Positions 11,838 to 23,947 of a DNA stretch of 60,000 nt are shown one piece after another; position 1 is the first letter of the stretch, and each line of letters opens with the position of its first letter. The notes under the pieces are model-generated. The model saw only the letters and a program-made list of their open reading frames with translations, ran no database searches and was not told the DNA's origin. Origin of the DNA: Cryptomeria japonica (lineage: Eukaryota > Streptophyta > Pinopsida > Cupressales > Cupressaceae); assembly GCF_030272615.1 (NCBI RefSeq), contig NC_081409.1, positions 205,591,364 to 205,651,363 of the forward strand, given 5' to 3'. The translations under genes and the position numbers were made by a program.

Positions 11838-12066
11838 CGGATTATCTATTGATTTCTTCTTTGAATTTCTTTTACTTCTTTTCTAGTCAAAGTTCAATTG
11901 GATTATGGGGTGGCCTTGTGTTATTGACCTTCTTCCGTACGTAAAATTTCTTATCTCAGAGTTGCCACCTTTCTTCTTGAAAGGAAATTGTATTTTGTAT
12001 ATGAGTTCTTTCCCACAGCATAGTACCCTTTTTTTTTATGAATGCTCCCCAGCAAAGTCACCAATT
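11838..12066 (-). other. Element A leader
   Basis: The 5' untranslated leader between the 5' LTR and Gag. It contains a T-run on the plus strand near 12030 and the primer binding site. No coding region is supported. Confidence 0.75.
12046..12064 (-). promoter_or_regulatory. Element A primer binding site
   Basis: On the coding strand, TTGGTGACTTTGCTGGGGA follows the LTR end after two bases. The TTGGYGACT...TGGGGA style is known for Tat/Ogre-type elements that prime from a tRNA. I did not align it to a specific tRNA. Confidence 0.75.
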
Positions 12067-12541
12067 TGTTGGGTCTCAAATCAATAGATTGGATAGGTTC
12101 TAAGGAAATGGCAACTCCTATGCTCAAACCTTCCAATTGACTTTGCCAACTTATAGAGTGAACCTATTTGGTTACTAACTCTCTCACTTTAGGCTCTGCA
12201 AAACCTAGGCGGGTATACCTACTCACTAGTTGTTCCTTCAACTAATGCTTTTTATAGCAGATTTAGTGTCTTGATCTGACTTCCTCCTATCTCAGAATGG
12301 CATAAGCTCCTAGGATGGAGATATAGCAGATGAGTTCAAGATTGTTGCTGTAGAAGCTATTTGATCTTTGTGCTTGAAATATATATATATATACACTATT
12401 GCTAATTTATTCTAGAATTCCTACTCAGCTACTCCTATTACTTTTAATGTGAAAGTATGAATTGATGAGTTGTATTTTATAGATGACCAATGCCTTTCTT
12501 TGCTATTTGGGCTACATAGTCTTTATATCTCTTTAGGACTT
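12067..12541 (-). repeat. Element A 5' LTR, part 1 (left of transposon B)
   Basis: It begins TGTTGGGTCTC and matches 3415-3850. It ends in ACTT (12538-12541), the target duplication of transposon B. A short AT microsatellite of about 38 bp near 12372-12410 is absent from the 3' LTR. Confidence 0.92.
12538..12541. repeat. Target-site duplication of element B (left)
   Basis: ACTT directly before the terminal GGGT. It is repeated at 26823-26826 and present once at the empty site in the 3' LTR of A. Confidence 0.88.
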
Positions 12542-12571
12542 GGGTATGTGCAGGATCATGGTATGCCAAAA
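12542..12571 (+). repeat. Element B left terminal inverted repeat
   Basis: GGGTATGTGCAGGATCA, then weaker similarity through GCCAAAA. It pairs with 26793-26822 read on the opposite strand, with a swapped TA/AT pair at positions 5-6. Confidence 0.85.
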
Positions 12572-13410
12572 CAAGCCCTTAAGTGGCAATGAAATTTCAG
12601 AAAATCAGAGTTATGCAACTTGACATGAAAATTTGAATAAGTTGTGAACATTATTTTTAAAATATGTAACAAGAGAATATATAGAAAATTGAATGTAGTT
12701 TCTAAGCTACTAGTTGTTTTTTGGAAAAAAAAAATCCTATTTGATGAAAATTTAAAATTTCAACGCAGTGGTACTAAAAGTTCAGGAAAAAAATAAGAAG
12801 TAGACATATGTCTGACCACCCTAATCATAATCAAATCTTAATATTTTTTTATAATATTTATAATATAAGTATTAGACTCATGTCTGGATGTGACACATAT
12901 TTTATTTTTATTTTTTATAAATTAAATAATTATTTATGAATTTTTTACTACAACTTTTCAAAAATTCAGAAACTCCTACATCTAACCACCTTAGCTTGGT
13001 CAAAACCTTATGAAAATAATTTTTTTTTTAATTTTTCCCTATAGTAGACGAAGCATAGGATGTGACGCATGTTTTGGTTTCAAAAAATGTTATACCGTTT
13101 GAAGGTTATGAGTGTTTTTCAACTAGTATATCAATCAGGACTATTGTCAGAATTCAATTAGAAAATAAATAATAATTATTTATTAAAGTCGAAATAAGAC
13201 AAGCCTTATATTGTTGGAAAGCTGGGAATGTCCTTAAAAAACTCTTTTTGTTTTATCAATTTTGATTACAAAAAAAGTCGTTAGCCACCAGTGTAAAGTC
13301 TAGAAAATCAAGGAATACTGAAAAACACATTTTTTTAGTTGACTTTCTAGGCTTGTCACTTCCAAGCCAAATACCAAAGCATTCCCGAGCCGAAATTTGA
13401 ATTTTGAAAA
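12572..13410. other. Element B left subterminal non-coding region
   Basis: AT-rich sequence without a supported gene. A word related to GGATGTGACRCAT occurs near 12885 and 13061, and related ACCACCTTAG-like stretches recur. Such subterminal repeats could be protein-binding sites in a DNA transposon, but that is inference. Confidence 0.5.
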
Positions 13411-13537
13411 TTTTACTACAAAAATTTGTGGTCCCCAAAAAAATTCCTGTTGCCGCCATTTATTTGGTAAACTGCCACATGGCAGAAATCCGATATCCGA
13501 TTTAATCGGATATCAGATTTTATTAGTCACATTTTAG

Positions 13538-13618
13538 AGAGAGAGAGAGAGAGAGAGAGAAGGAGAGGGAGAGGGAGAGAGAGAGAGAGAGAAGTAGAGG
13601 GAGAGAGAGAGAGAGAGA
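13538..13618. repeat. (GA)n microsatellite
   Basis: A nearly pure GA tract with a few GGA interruptions. It is the inverted counterpart of the CT tract at 15863-16016. Confidence 0.95.
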
Positions 13619-15862
13619 ATATGACCCCTAACAATACAATTTGGTGTCTTAAGGGGTCCTATGGTGTCATTAGGGATCATAAGGTGTCTTGGGACACCAT
13701 AAGACCCCTTAAGACACCAAATCATGTCGTTAGGGGTCATATGGTGTCCCATGAACCCTTATGACCTCTTAGGACACCATATGACCCCTAATTACACCAT
13801 ATTGGGGTTGTTTTGGGTCATATTGTGTCCTAAGGGGTCATATTGTGTCCTAAGGAGTCCTATGGTGTCCCAAGACACCATATGACCCCTATGGACACCA
13901 TATGATCCCTAACGACACCATAGGACCCCTTAAGACACCAAATCATGTTGTTAGGGGTCATATTGTGTCTTACAAGGTCGTAGGACACAATATGACCCCT
14001 AATGGCGTGATTTGGTGTCTTAAGGGGTCATATTGTCTCGTTAGGGGTCATATGGTGTCCATAGGGGTCATATGGTGTCCCATGAACCCTTATGACCTCT
14101 TAGGACACCATATGACCCCTATTGACACCATATTGGGTTGCTTTGGGTCATATTATGTCCTAAGGGGTCCTATGGTGTCCCAAGACACCATATGACCCCT
14201 ATGGACACCCCATGACCCCTAACGACACCATAGGACCCCTTAAGACACCAAATCATGTCGTTAGGGGTCATATTGTGTCTTGCGATAAGACACAATATGA
14301 CCCCTAACGACATGATTTGGTGTCTTAAGGGGTCCTATGGTGTCGTTAGGGGTCATAGGGTGTCCATAAGGGTCATATGGTGTCCCATGAACCCTTATGA
14401 CCTCTTAGGACACCATATGACCCCTAATGACACCATATTGGGTCGCTTTGGGTCATATTGTAGGGAAAAGGGGTCATATTGTGTCCTAAGGGGTCCTATG
14501 GTGTCCCAAGACACCATATGACTCTTATGGACACCGTATGACTCCTAACGACACCATAAGACCCCTTAAGACACCAAATCATGTCGTTAGGGGTCATATT
14601 GTGTCTTACGAGGTCGTAGGACACAATATGACCCCTAACGACATGATTCATAAGACACAATATGACCCCTAATGACATGGTTTGGTGTCTTAAGGGGTCC
14701 TATGGTGTCGTTAGGGGTCTGATGGTGCCCATAGGGGTCATATGGTGTCCCATGAACCCTTATGACCTCATAGGACACCATATGACCCTTAATGACACCA
14801 TATTGGGTCGCTTTGGGTCATATTATGTCCTAAGGGGTCATATTGTGTCCTAAGGGGTCCTATGGTGTCCCAAGACACCATATGACCCCTAACGACACCA
14901 TAGGACCCCTTAAGACACCAAATCATGTCATTAGGGGTCATATTGTGTCTTACGGGGTCATAGGACATAATATGACCCCTAACGAGATGATTTGGTGTCT
15001 TAAGGGGTCCTATGATGTCATTAGGGGTCATAGGGTGTCCATAAGGATCATATGGTGTCCCATGAACCCTTATTACCTCTTGGGACACCATATGACCCCT
15101 AATGACACCATATTGGGTCGCTTTGGGTCATATTGTAGGGAAAAGGGGTCATATTATGTCCTAAGGGGTCCTATGGTGTCCCAAGACACCATATGACTCC
15201 TATGAACACCGTATGACCCCTAACGACACCATAAGACACTTTAAGACACCAAATCATGTCGTTAGGGGTCATATTGTGTCTTACGGAGTCTTAAAACACA
15301 ATATGACCCCTAACGACATGATTTGGTGTCTTACAGGGTCTTAGGACACAATATGACCCCTAACAACATGATTTGGTGTCTTAAGGGGTCCTATGGTGTC
15401 ATTAGGGGTCATAGGGTGTCCATAGGGGTCATATGGTGTCCCATGAACCCTTGTGACCTCTTAGGACACCATATGACCCCTAATGACACCATATTGGGTC
15501 GCTTTGGGTCATATTGTAGGGAAAAGGGGTCATATTGTGTCCTAAGGGATCCTATGGTGTCCCAAGACACCATATGACCCCTATGGACATTGTATGACCC
15601 CTAACACCACCATAATACCCCTTAAGACATCAAATCATGTCGTTAGGGGTCATATTGTGTCTTACGGGGTCGTAGGACACAATATGACCCCTAACGACAT
15701 GATTTGGTGTCTTAAGGGGTCCTATGGTGTTGCTAGGGGTCATAGGGCGTCCATAGGGGTCATATGGTGTCCCATGAACCCTTATGACCTCTTAGGAGAC
15801 CATATGACCCCTAATGGCACCATATTGGGTCACTTTGGGTCATATTGTGTCTTACAAGGTCA
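13619..15862. repeat. Dyad-rich minisatellite, higher-order unit about 310-380 bp
   Basis: The block is built from short words in both orientations, such as GACACCATATGACCCC and its complement GGGGTCATATGGTGTC. The anchor GACACCAAATCATGT recurs near 13712, 13933, 14243, 14571, 14913, 15245 and 15623, giving seven higher-order units. Because each unit contains its own inverted words, each could form hairpins. Long open frames across it on both strands (rich in GVIRGH and MTPND words) are by-products of the repeat and not genes. Confidence 0.93.
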
Positions 15863-15895
<33 letters not shown>

Positions 15896-15949
15896 CCTCC
15901 CTCTCCCTCCCTCTCCTCCTCTCTCTCTCTCCTCCTCTCTCTCCCTCTC

Positions 15950-15992
<43 letters not shown>

Positions 15993-16016
15993 CTCTCTCT
16001 CTTTCTCCCTCTCTCT
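15863..16016. repeat. (CT)n microsatellite
   Basis: A CT tract with CCT and CCCT interruptions. It is the right-hand counterpart of the GA tract and the breakpoint zone of the 705-bp duplication. Confidence 0.95.
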
Positions 16017-16381
16017 AAAATATGACTAATAAAATCCGATATCCGATTTAATCGGATATCAGATTTCTGCAATGTGGCAATTTACTAAATAAATGGCGGC
16101 AACGGGAATTTTTTTGGGGACCACAAATTTTGGTACTAAAATCTGATATCGGATAAAATCCGATATCTGATTTTATTCGATATCTGATTTTTGTACAAAA
16201 AACCGAGAAAAAAGGGTTTGTGAGCCATTTTGTAGATTCCAACGGCCCACAGTCTGCATATATTCTATTTTCTGTCAAGGATCATGGGTTTTCAGATAGC
16301 TAGAGACAAATTTATGCTTTTGGGAGATTCTTAAAGTGAAAACTTACATTGTCAATCACGAAGGAGCATGTGTGGAGGGAA

Positions 16382-16642
16382 ATGGGGACTAGTAGTCATC
16401 GGAAGTCTAAATGGAAAAGAAAACTTTCAAATGACCAAATTGAAGTGTATAGAGAAAGAGATAGAGAATTTCATAGGAGGAGAAGACAAGGTATGTTAAA
16501 TATTGCTAATGTTACTTCAACTGAAGAGGAAATTGAATTTGAAAATGTGCCACAAGTTATTGAAAATGAAAATGTAGATTTTGAAAGTGAAAATATTGAA
16601 AATTTTGAAAATGTTGAAAGTGATAATGAAAATGCTCAACAT

Positions 16643-16697
<55 letters not shown>

Positions 16698-16723
16698 CTC
16701 TCTCTCTTTCTCCCTCTCTCTAA
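16382..16723 (+). pseudogene. Element B: truncated duplicate of the transposase N-terminus
   Basis: The first 88 or so codons match the N-terminus of the gene at 17087: a basic KSKWKRKLSNDQ start, an R-rich segment, then an acidic region of repeated ENV/FEN words. After AQH it runs into the CT repeat, which reads as a Leu-Ser repeat until a stop. This is a duplication by-product. Confidence 0.85.
16646..16721. repeat. Second (CT)n microsatellite
   Basis: A nearly pure CT tract ending in CTCTCTAAAATATGACTAAT, the same end as the first tract. It belongs to the 705-bp duplicated unit. Confidence 0.93.
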
Positions 16724-17086
16724 AATATGACTAATAAAATCCGATATCCGATTTAATCGGATATCGGATTTCTGCAATGTGGCAATTTACTAAATAAATG
16801 GCGGCAACGAGAATTTTTTTGGGGACCACAAATTTTGGTACTAAAATCTGATATTGGATAAAATCCAATATCTGATTTTATTCGATATCTGATTTTTGTA
16901 CAAAAAACCGAGAAAAAAGGGTTTGTGGGCCATTTTGTAGATTCCAACGGCCCACAGTCTGCATATATTCTATTTTCTATCAAGGATCACAGGTTTTCAG
17001 ATAGCTAGAGACAAATTTGTGCTTTTGGGAGATTCTTAAAGTGAAAACTTACATTGTCAATCACAAAGGAGCATGTGTGGAGGGAA

Positions 17087-19968
17087 ATGGGGAGTAGTAG
17101 TCATCAGAAGTCTAAATGGAAAAGAAAACTTTCAAATGACCAAATTGAAGTGTATAGAGAAAGAGATAGAGAATGTCATAGGAGGAGAAGACAAGGTATG
17201 TTAAATATTGCTAATGTTACTTCAACTGAAGAGGAAATTGAATTTGAAAATGTGCCACAAGTTATTGAAAATGAAAATGTAGATTTTGAAAGTGAAAATA
17301 TTGAAAATTTTGAAAATGTTGAAAGTGATAATGAAAATGCTCAACATGTGGAAAATTTTGACATAGGAGGTGAAAAAGCGGAAAAATTTAACGTTGAAGG
17401 TGGAATTGCTCAACCAAGTGAACCATATGTAACACCTAATTACTTTAGAAATGAAGACCCTCTCATTGATGAAAGACAAATTCCAAATCCAAGACCTTCA
17501 AGAACCCCAAAATGGTTATTTGAAATCAATGAGAACATTATTGCTAATCTTGAAGGCAACAGGTCAACAAGAACCGTTCGGTTGTGGGCTACACAACTTT
17601 TCAACCAAAATTTTAGCAATAAGACATTGACCGAGCAATGCCAACTATTTGTTCAATTGCTAAAGATGATAAAGATGAGACCATTGCTAAACAAATTGAA
17701 GATTCGTATGAACAAGAAGATGGAGAGAAATTCTATTATTGCAAAAAATCTATTTGACGCTCTCAATTCTATTGGAAAGAATACCAAAGAAAGAGATAAG
17801 AGACCCACTTGAAGAGTGATTGCAACCTCCTTAGTAAGCCATCAATTGAGGAAGGCTCATCAAATGAGACAAACTTGTGTTGATTTTAACATAAACTGTA
17901 AAACTTTGGATAGAGCACTTGCTCAAAGACAAAGACTTGACGATCCACTTCAACAAGATACATGGGCATTTGTTGGGAGGCTTCCACATGTTGATAGAAA
18001 GTTGACTGACAATGTGAAGGAAGAGATTCAACAATTTTGGCACTCTAATTCTAGAGTGTCACCCAATGTAAAGGACGTTTTAAAATTAAGAATCGGCAAC
18101 CGAGACCGCACACCGCATCCCAAACAATGTTGTACAATTTTTTTTGTGAATTACATCCAACTTTGCAAATATCACAAAGGGCCTTTGAATCTTTGAAACC
18201 ATTTTATTATGTTCCTCTTAAGATTTTCAATACCTATTGTTGCAAGTACCATGTGGAGTTTTCAATGTACCATGAACTTTTATGTCATATTCGTTCTATG
18301 ATGCATACTAATGAGATGTTGCAGGAGTGTGGTGCAATGCTATTTCCAAGATCATCAAGAGACTTGCAAGATCTATTTTTATGCCCTAGAGATGATGGCT
18401 ATTATTTCTATAGAAATAATTGTTTGAATGAGAAGTGCTCAGAATGTGGTGGGTTGTCAAAGTTTGTTTCATGTTTTCATGAGGGCAGCGAAAACGAGTT
18501 TGGAAATAATTATGTTGAGAAAAAAAGATACGAGATAGTGAAATATACTTTGAAGAGTGGAGGTGAAGGTTCTAGATGCGAATTAGTCTCAAGAGAAGTG
18601 AGTATTGCTGATTTTATTTTGGATTTTAAGGAACATCTTTTCTACAAGTATGCAAGGCACACCCATAGGTCTCAATGGTTGGATCAACAGTTCAGGATGT
18701 GTAAGAACTCTTTCCCGATTGGCACTATTGTGTCGGTGGTTGATTTTGCAGAGAACTATACATTGCAACCACAGAATGAGGTACAGTCTCAGTACTACAA
18801 TTTAGTCCAGATTGCTATTTTTGTTCACATTACATATAGACATGCTCCTAATAGTACAGAAGAGGACAGGAAGATAATCAAGGTGTATCATTTTTATATG
18901 AGTGATGATAGATCACACTCCTTCAAGTATGTGCAACATTCTTTCGAGAATTTTTTTGAGTTCTTGCATGAGAAAGATATTGCAGTTGACTGACATATAA
19001 TATGGTCAGATAACTGTAGGGGTCAATTCAAGAATGCCCGTATGTTTTATTGGTTGAGTAGAATGCATGTGGAGAGGCGTAAACCTCATATTTGGTGTTT
19101 TTTTGAGGTAGGGCATGGGAAGGGAGAGCATGATGGAGCAAGTGCATGTTTGAAGAGAGCTCTAGTTAAGGAGCAATTGAGAATTTCAGGTGCAAATTTC
19201 TCGAATGCACGTTCTATTGTTGATTGGTGTAGTTCAACATTGTCACATGGAGGTACTCTTGATTCAACAGTGAGTAGATTCTTTTGGTTGGTTGAGGAGG
19301 GAATAGTGGGAGATAGATTGGTTTGTCAAACAATTAAAGATTCTTCAAAAATGCATTCATTTCTTAGCTTAGATGCAAGTACATGGACCATTTGGACACA
19401 AGCGTTGGCTTGTTTTTGTCAGAGTTGTGTTTGGTGTGATTGGGATCAATGTGAGTCAAGTGAGTGGGTTGATACGTGGGTTCCCCACTATCTAGCTCCT
19501 TTATCTCAAACAATATCCTTGTCAAACGATGACATGGAAAGTTCACTTGAGTATGATCGTCTATTAGATCTTGTACAGTCAGGACATGTTTTTGCAGTTG
19601 TTGCACCACAAGGGAATGAAGAGAGATCAGAATATTGGTTGGCATGATGTGTACAGGGAAAACAAAAGCTAACACAACCAGTGACAGATTATGATGGGTT
19701 CACATATCCTACAGGTTTAGTTGTTGTCGTGGGAACTTGGTTGTGAACATACATGATTAGAAAGAATGGCATACCTGCATTTGAAGACTATGAGAGACAC
19801 AAAACCATTATAATGTATTCACACCTTATTATAGCTACAAATGTCAAGTTGTTGAAGAATCAAGCAAAACCGAAGACCAAAGAGCTATGGACAGTGACTA
19901 CTGTTGATCATGAAGCAATACTAGATACTCTTAAACAAAGAGATGACCCTTCAGGCACACTTGAGTAG
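17087..19968 (+). pseudogene. Element B: transposase-like gene, decayed
   Basis: The deduced protein is about 960 residues. In order: a basic N-terminus with an Arg-rich YRERDRECHRRRRQ stretch; an acidic low-complexity segment; Cys/His clusters in the middle (CCKYHVEF, LNEKCSECGG); then a DDE-like core. The core has VVDFAENY (first Asp), SDDRSHSFK, WSDNCRGQFKN (second Asp) and GHGKGEHDGASACLKR (possible third acidic residue). I recall similar SD...Q-[FY]-KN plus HGKG proteins in mosses, lycophytes and animal transposons, but cannot name the family. Start: ATG at 17087. Breaks: TGA 17810-17812, a frameshift at about 18110-18126, TGA 18991-18993, TGA 19645-19647, TGA 19744-19746; natural end TAG 19966-19968. 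Confidence 0.75.
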
Positions 19969-21090
19969 TAGGTCTTTAATGGTGCCTTATTTTTTTTATC
20001 ATGCATTTCATTTCGAACAATGATCATTAAACCTTAATGATCAAGTTTGTTATGTGTATATTAAGGATGTGTTGAAAATGCAGGTCTATTGATGAATGTT
20101 TTTTTTGGCAACACGGTTTTTGCATGCACATAGCAAGTACATGATATAATCAGAAGGGACGTATTTTTTCAACACAACTTATTATCATGCATTTGATGAG
20201 CTTTACAATTTTGGTTATTAGAGAACACTATCTGACAATTTTTGATGATATAATTATCGCAAAACCTTTATGCTCATGTAGGTCTTTATTGATGATATAC
20301 AATAGTACATCACATTATGATTTTTGATGATATACAAGTTCATGCTAGATCATTCGCCGTTGACAATACCCTCTCTTGGTGATGGTACATATTCTTTTGT
20401 GCATTAATGAGATAAAATTTTCTACATAAACTTTAAGTCAAGTGAATGTATTGCTATTCATAAATGACCATATCTACCATCATCTTCAACCATGCAGAGA
20501 AATGCAGTGAGAAGGTCTTTAATCAACATGCGTCTTTCTTCAAAGTTATGCTTGTATACTTTGCAGAGAAACTGGTAAGTTTCATAATTATACAATCTTG
20601 TGCATCTTAAAAATGTTTGAAATGATCTATTTATAATTTGCCAAACTAATTTTTATTAAGTGTTATAATTTGTTTCTTGTAGCACATTCATTCCGCATAA
20701 AAAGGTTACTTATTTTGGTCTTCATTTATATATAGGCATTGTTGTACACAAGCTTTTCTCTTAAGACATGATGTTTGATGTAGATGAAGTGGGATGTTGT
20801 ATTTGTATATGGATGTGAATTGATGTAACATTGTTATGATGATATATAAAGTCCATGAGCAAATTATGTGTATATAATACATTGAAATATTCATGATCAT
20901 TATGTGTCTACAGTGTAATGCTTGGAAATATTGATGATATACAATGTCCATGAAAAAACAAATCATGTTTGCATATCCCTTCATGGATATCACATGCAAG
21001 TGTAATGGTAATTATGTGTATACAATACATGGAAATATTCATGATCATTATGTGTCTACAGTGTAATGCTTGTTTATATATAATTTTAGC
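19969..21090. other. Element B spacer between transposase gene and satellite
   Basis: AT-rich, with no supported gene. It contains a near-exact direct repeat of about 62 bp (20862-20923 and 21010-21072, beginning AATTATGTGTATA). The first 200 bp may be the 3' untranslated region of the transposase gene. Confidence 0.6.
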
Positions 21091-23525
21091 GCTCAAGGGA
21101 CGACGTCGGTAGGGTATGACCCCGAGTGTTCGATCGAGTGGGGGGGGGGGGAATAGGAGCATGCGTAGGGAAATAATGCCTAACTGGACATGTCAGAGCC
21201 GACGGTTCGTCATTGCAATGAGAAGAATGAGAAATCAGCCACGCGATAACATTCCATTGAGTGAGACTGATGATTTTTTTGCCAACCGAAAAATTGGTGC
21301 CCTAATAAAACCGTAGGGAAACTTGAAAAACCGAGATAGGCTTTTGTAGGGACCCCTCTTATGGCCTTGTAGGTTCAAACGGATCATTCACAGGTGCCAC
21401 ATATTCTGAGTTAGGGCCTGTCAAAGTAGAAATCGGCCATGCGACAACATTCCATTGAGTGAGACTAACGATTTTTTTGCCAACCGAAAAATTGCTGCCC
21501 TAATAAAACCATAGGGAAAATTGAAAAACCGAGATAGGCTTTTGTAGGGACCCCTCTAGTTGCCTCATAGGTTCAAACGGATCATTCATAGGTACCATAT
21601 ATTCTAAGTTAGGGCCCGTCAAATTTTGACAATTTTGAGCACTTAGGGCACTCAAGGGAAGACATCAGTAGGGTATGACCCCGAGCGTTCAATCGAGTGG
21701 GGGAGAAAAATAAGAGAATGCGTAGGGAAATAATGCCTAACTGGACATGTTGGAGCTGACGGTTCATCATCACAATGAGAAGAACAAGAAATCAACCACG
21801 CGACAACATTCCATTGAGTGAGACTGACGATTTTTTTGCCAACCGAAACATTGCTGCCCTAATAAAATCATAGGGAAACTTGAAAAACCGAGATAGGCTT
21901 TTGTAGGGACCCCTCTCATGGCCTCGTAGGTTCAAATAGATCATTAGCAGGTGCCACAGATTCCGAGTTAGGGCCCGTCAAAGTTTGACAATTTTGAGCA
22001 CTTAGGGCACTCAAGGGACGATGTCGGTAGGGTATGACCCCAAGCGTTTGATCAAGTGAGGGGAAAAATAGGAGCATGCATGGGGAAATAATGCCTAACT
22101 GGACATGTCAGAGCTGACAATTCATTGTCACGATGAGCAGAACGAGAAATTGGCCATGCGACAACATTCCATTGAGTGAGACTGACGATTTTTTCGCCAT
22201 CCCAAAAATTGCTGCCCTAATAAAACCGTAGGGCAAAATGAAAAATTGAGATAGAATTTTGTAGGGACCCCTCTCGTGGCCCTATAGGTTCAAATGGATC
22301 ATTCACAGGTGCCATGGATTCCGAGTTAGGGCTTGTCAAAGTTTGACAATTTTGAGCACTTAGGGTGCTCAAGGGACGACGTCGATAGAGTATGACCCCG
22401 AGAGTTCAATCGAGTGGGGGGGGAAAAATAGGAGTATGCATAGGGAAATAATGCCTAATTGGACATGTCAGAGCCGACGGTTTGTCATCGCGACAAGCAG
22501 AACGAGAAATCGACCATGCGACAACATTCCATTGAGTGAGACTCACGATTTTTTTGCCAACCGAAAAATTGCTGCCCTAATAAAACCGTAGGGAAACTTG
22601 AAAAACCGAGATAGGATTTTGTAGGGACCCCTCTCATGGCCCTGTAGGTTCAAACAGTTTTTTCATAGGTGCCACGAATTCCGAGTTAGCACCCGTCAAA
22701 GTTTGACAATTTTGAGCACTTAGGGTGCTCAAGGGACGACGTCGGTAGGGTATGACCTCGAGAGTTCGATCGAGTGGGGGGGGGGAAATAGGAGCATGCA
22801 TAGGGTAATAATGCCTAACTGGACATGTCAGAGCTGATGATTCATCATTGCGACAAGTAGAACGAGAAATCGGCCACATGACAACATTCCATTGAGTGAG
22901 ACTCACGATTTTTTCGCCAACCGAAAAATTGCTGCCTTAATAAAACCATAGGGAAACTTGAAAAAATGAGATAGGCTTTTGTAGGGACCCCTCTCGTGGC
23001 CCTGTAGGTTCAAACGAATTATTTGCAGGTACCACGGATTCTGAGTTAGGGCCCATCAAAGTTTGACAATTTTGAGAACTTAGGGCACTCAAGGGACGAT
23101 GCTGGTAGGGTATGACCCCAAGCGTTCAATCAAGTGGGGGGGAAAAATAGGAGCATGCGTAGGGTAATAATTCCTAACTAGACATGTCAGAGCTGATGGT
23201 TCATCATCGCAATGAGCAGAATGAGAAATCAACCACGCGACAACATTCCATTAAGTGAGACTGACGATTTTTTCGCCAACCAAAAAATTGCTGCCCTAAT
23301 AAAACCGTAGGGCAACTTGAAAAACCAAGATAGCCTTTTGTAGGGACCCCTCTCGTGACCTCGTAGGTTAAAATAGATTGTTTGCAGGTGCCACAAATTT
23401 CGAGTTAGGGCCCGTCAAAGTTTGACAATTTTGAGCACTTAGGGCGCTCAAGGGACGACGCCGGTAGGGTATGACCCCGAGCGTCTGATTGAGTGGGGGG
23501 GCAAAATAGGAGCATGCGTAGGGTA
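21091..23525. repeat. 359-bp satellite array, about seven units
   Basis: Units starting at the GCTCAAGGGACGACG-like word begin at 21091, 21650, 22009, 22367, 22727, 23087 and 23446, with spacings of 358-360 bp. The first interval is 559 bp because about 200 bp of the unit is repeated inside it. The last unit is cut at about 23525. Each unit has a G-run of 5 to 12 bases and the word CCATTGAGTGAGACT. Open frames inside are not genes. Confidence 0.93.
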
Positions 23526-23650
23526 TTGTTCATTAAATTAATTGTATTGTTCATTGAATGAATTGTATTGTATTTTTCATTAAATGAATTGTATTGTATT
23601 GTTCATTAAATAAATTATATTGTTCATTATAAAAACAACACTTACGATGA
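23526..23650. repeat. Short tandem repeat rich in TTCATTAAATGAATTG
   Basis: Four to five imperfect copies of a roughly 25-bp word combining GTATTGTTCATTAAATGAATT, itself partly palindromic. The satellite stops abruptly at this block. Confidence 0.8.
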
Positions 23651-23947
23651 AATGAAATGAATTGTATTGTTCATTAAATAGCCATTATTAACCATTGTTA
23701 ATTATTGGAATGAAGATTAAATATTTCCATGATAACACCACGCACAGATGAGCAACAATTTATATGATCGAATATCAACTTCTATATATATAAAAATGTC
23801 AAATGATTACAAATGTATGTCCATACACAAATATGGCATAAACGCCAACTGAAACAAAATGTGTGTCTAAATACGTGAATGTATGTCCATATACAAAATA
23901 TACATGCCTACTAGACATGTAAGCATCCCAAAACTATTTATAACATC

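Larger units (their letters stand above)
13411..16145. repeat. Giant imperfect palindrome (foldback-like) inside element B
   Basis: Arms of about 130 bp at 13411-13545 and 16015-16145 are inverted copies. Both contain the double GATATC motif, GGCGGCAAC and the ACCACAAATTT block. Inside the arms lie (GA)n on the left and (CT)n on the right, and a minisatellite in the middle. The whole block could fold into a long hairpin with a structured loop. Confidence 0.85.
15990..17350 (+). repeat. About 705-bp direct duplication covering the transposase 5' end
   Basis: Sequence from the CT tract through the GATATC region to the end of AATGCTCAACATG is present twice with a constant offset of 705 bp (for example 16382 and 17087). 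Copies differ by scattered substitutions. The first copy ends at about 16645, where a second CT tract (16646-16721) starts. Confidence 0.92.

Noticed and set aside
13902-15577. Several 80-140-codon open frames with GVIRGH and MTPND words
   Set aside because: They exist on both strands and repeat with the satellite period. No start context, splice signals or domain.
13619-15862. Telomere-like or CRISPR-like repeat array, because of TTAGGGG words and regular spacing
   Set aside because: The TTAGGGG words sit in a longer dyad-rich unit and are not in head-to-tail 7-bp arrays. There are no unique spacers between identical short repeats, and the sequence is eukaryotic.
15814-16072. Leu-Ser or Arg-Glu repeat proteins
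   Set aside because: Translations of the CT/GA microsatellite.
21116-22906. Short open frames in the 359-bp satellite
   Set aside because: Their position follows the repeat unit, and most units have stops at the equivalent place.
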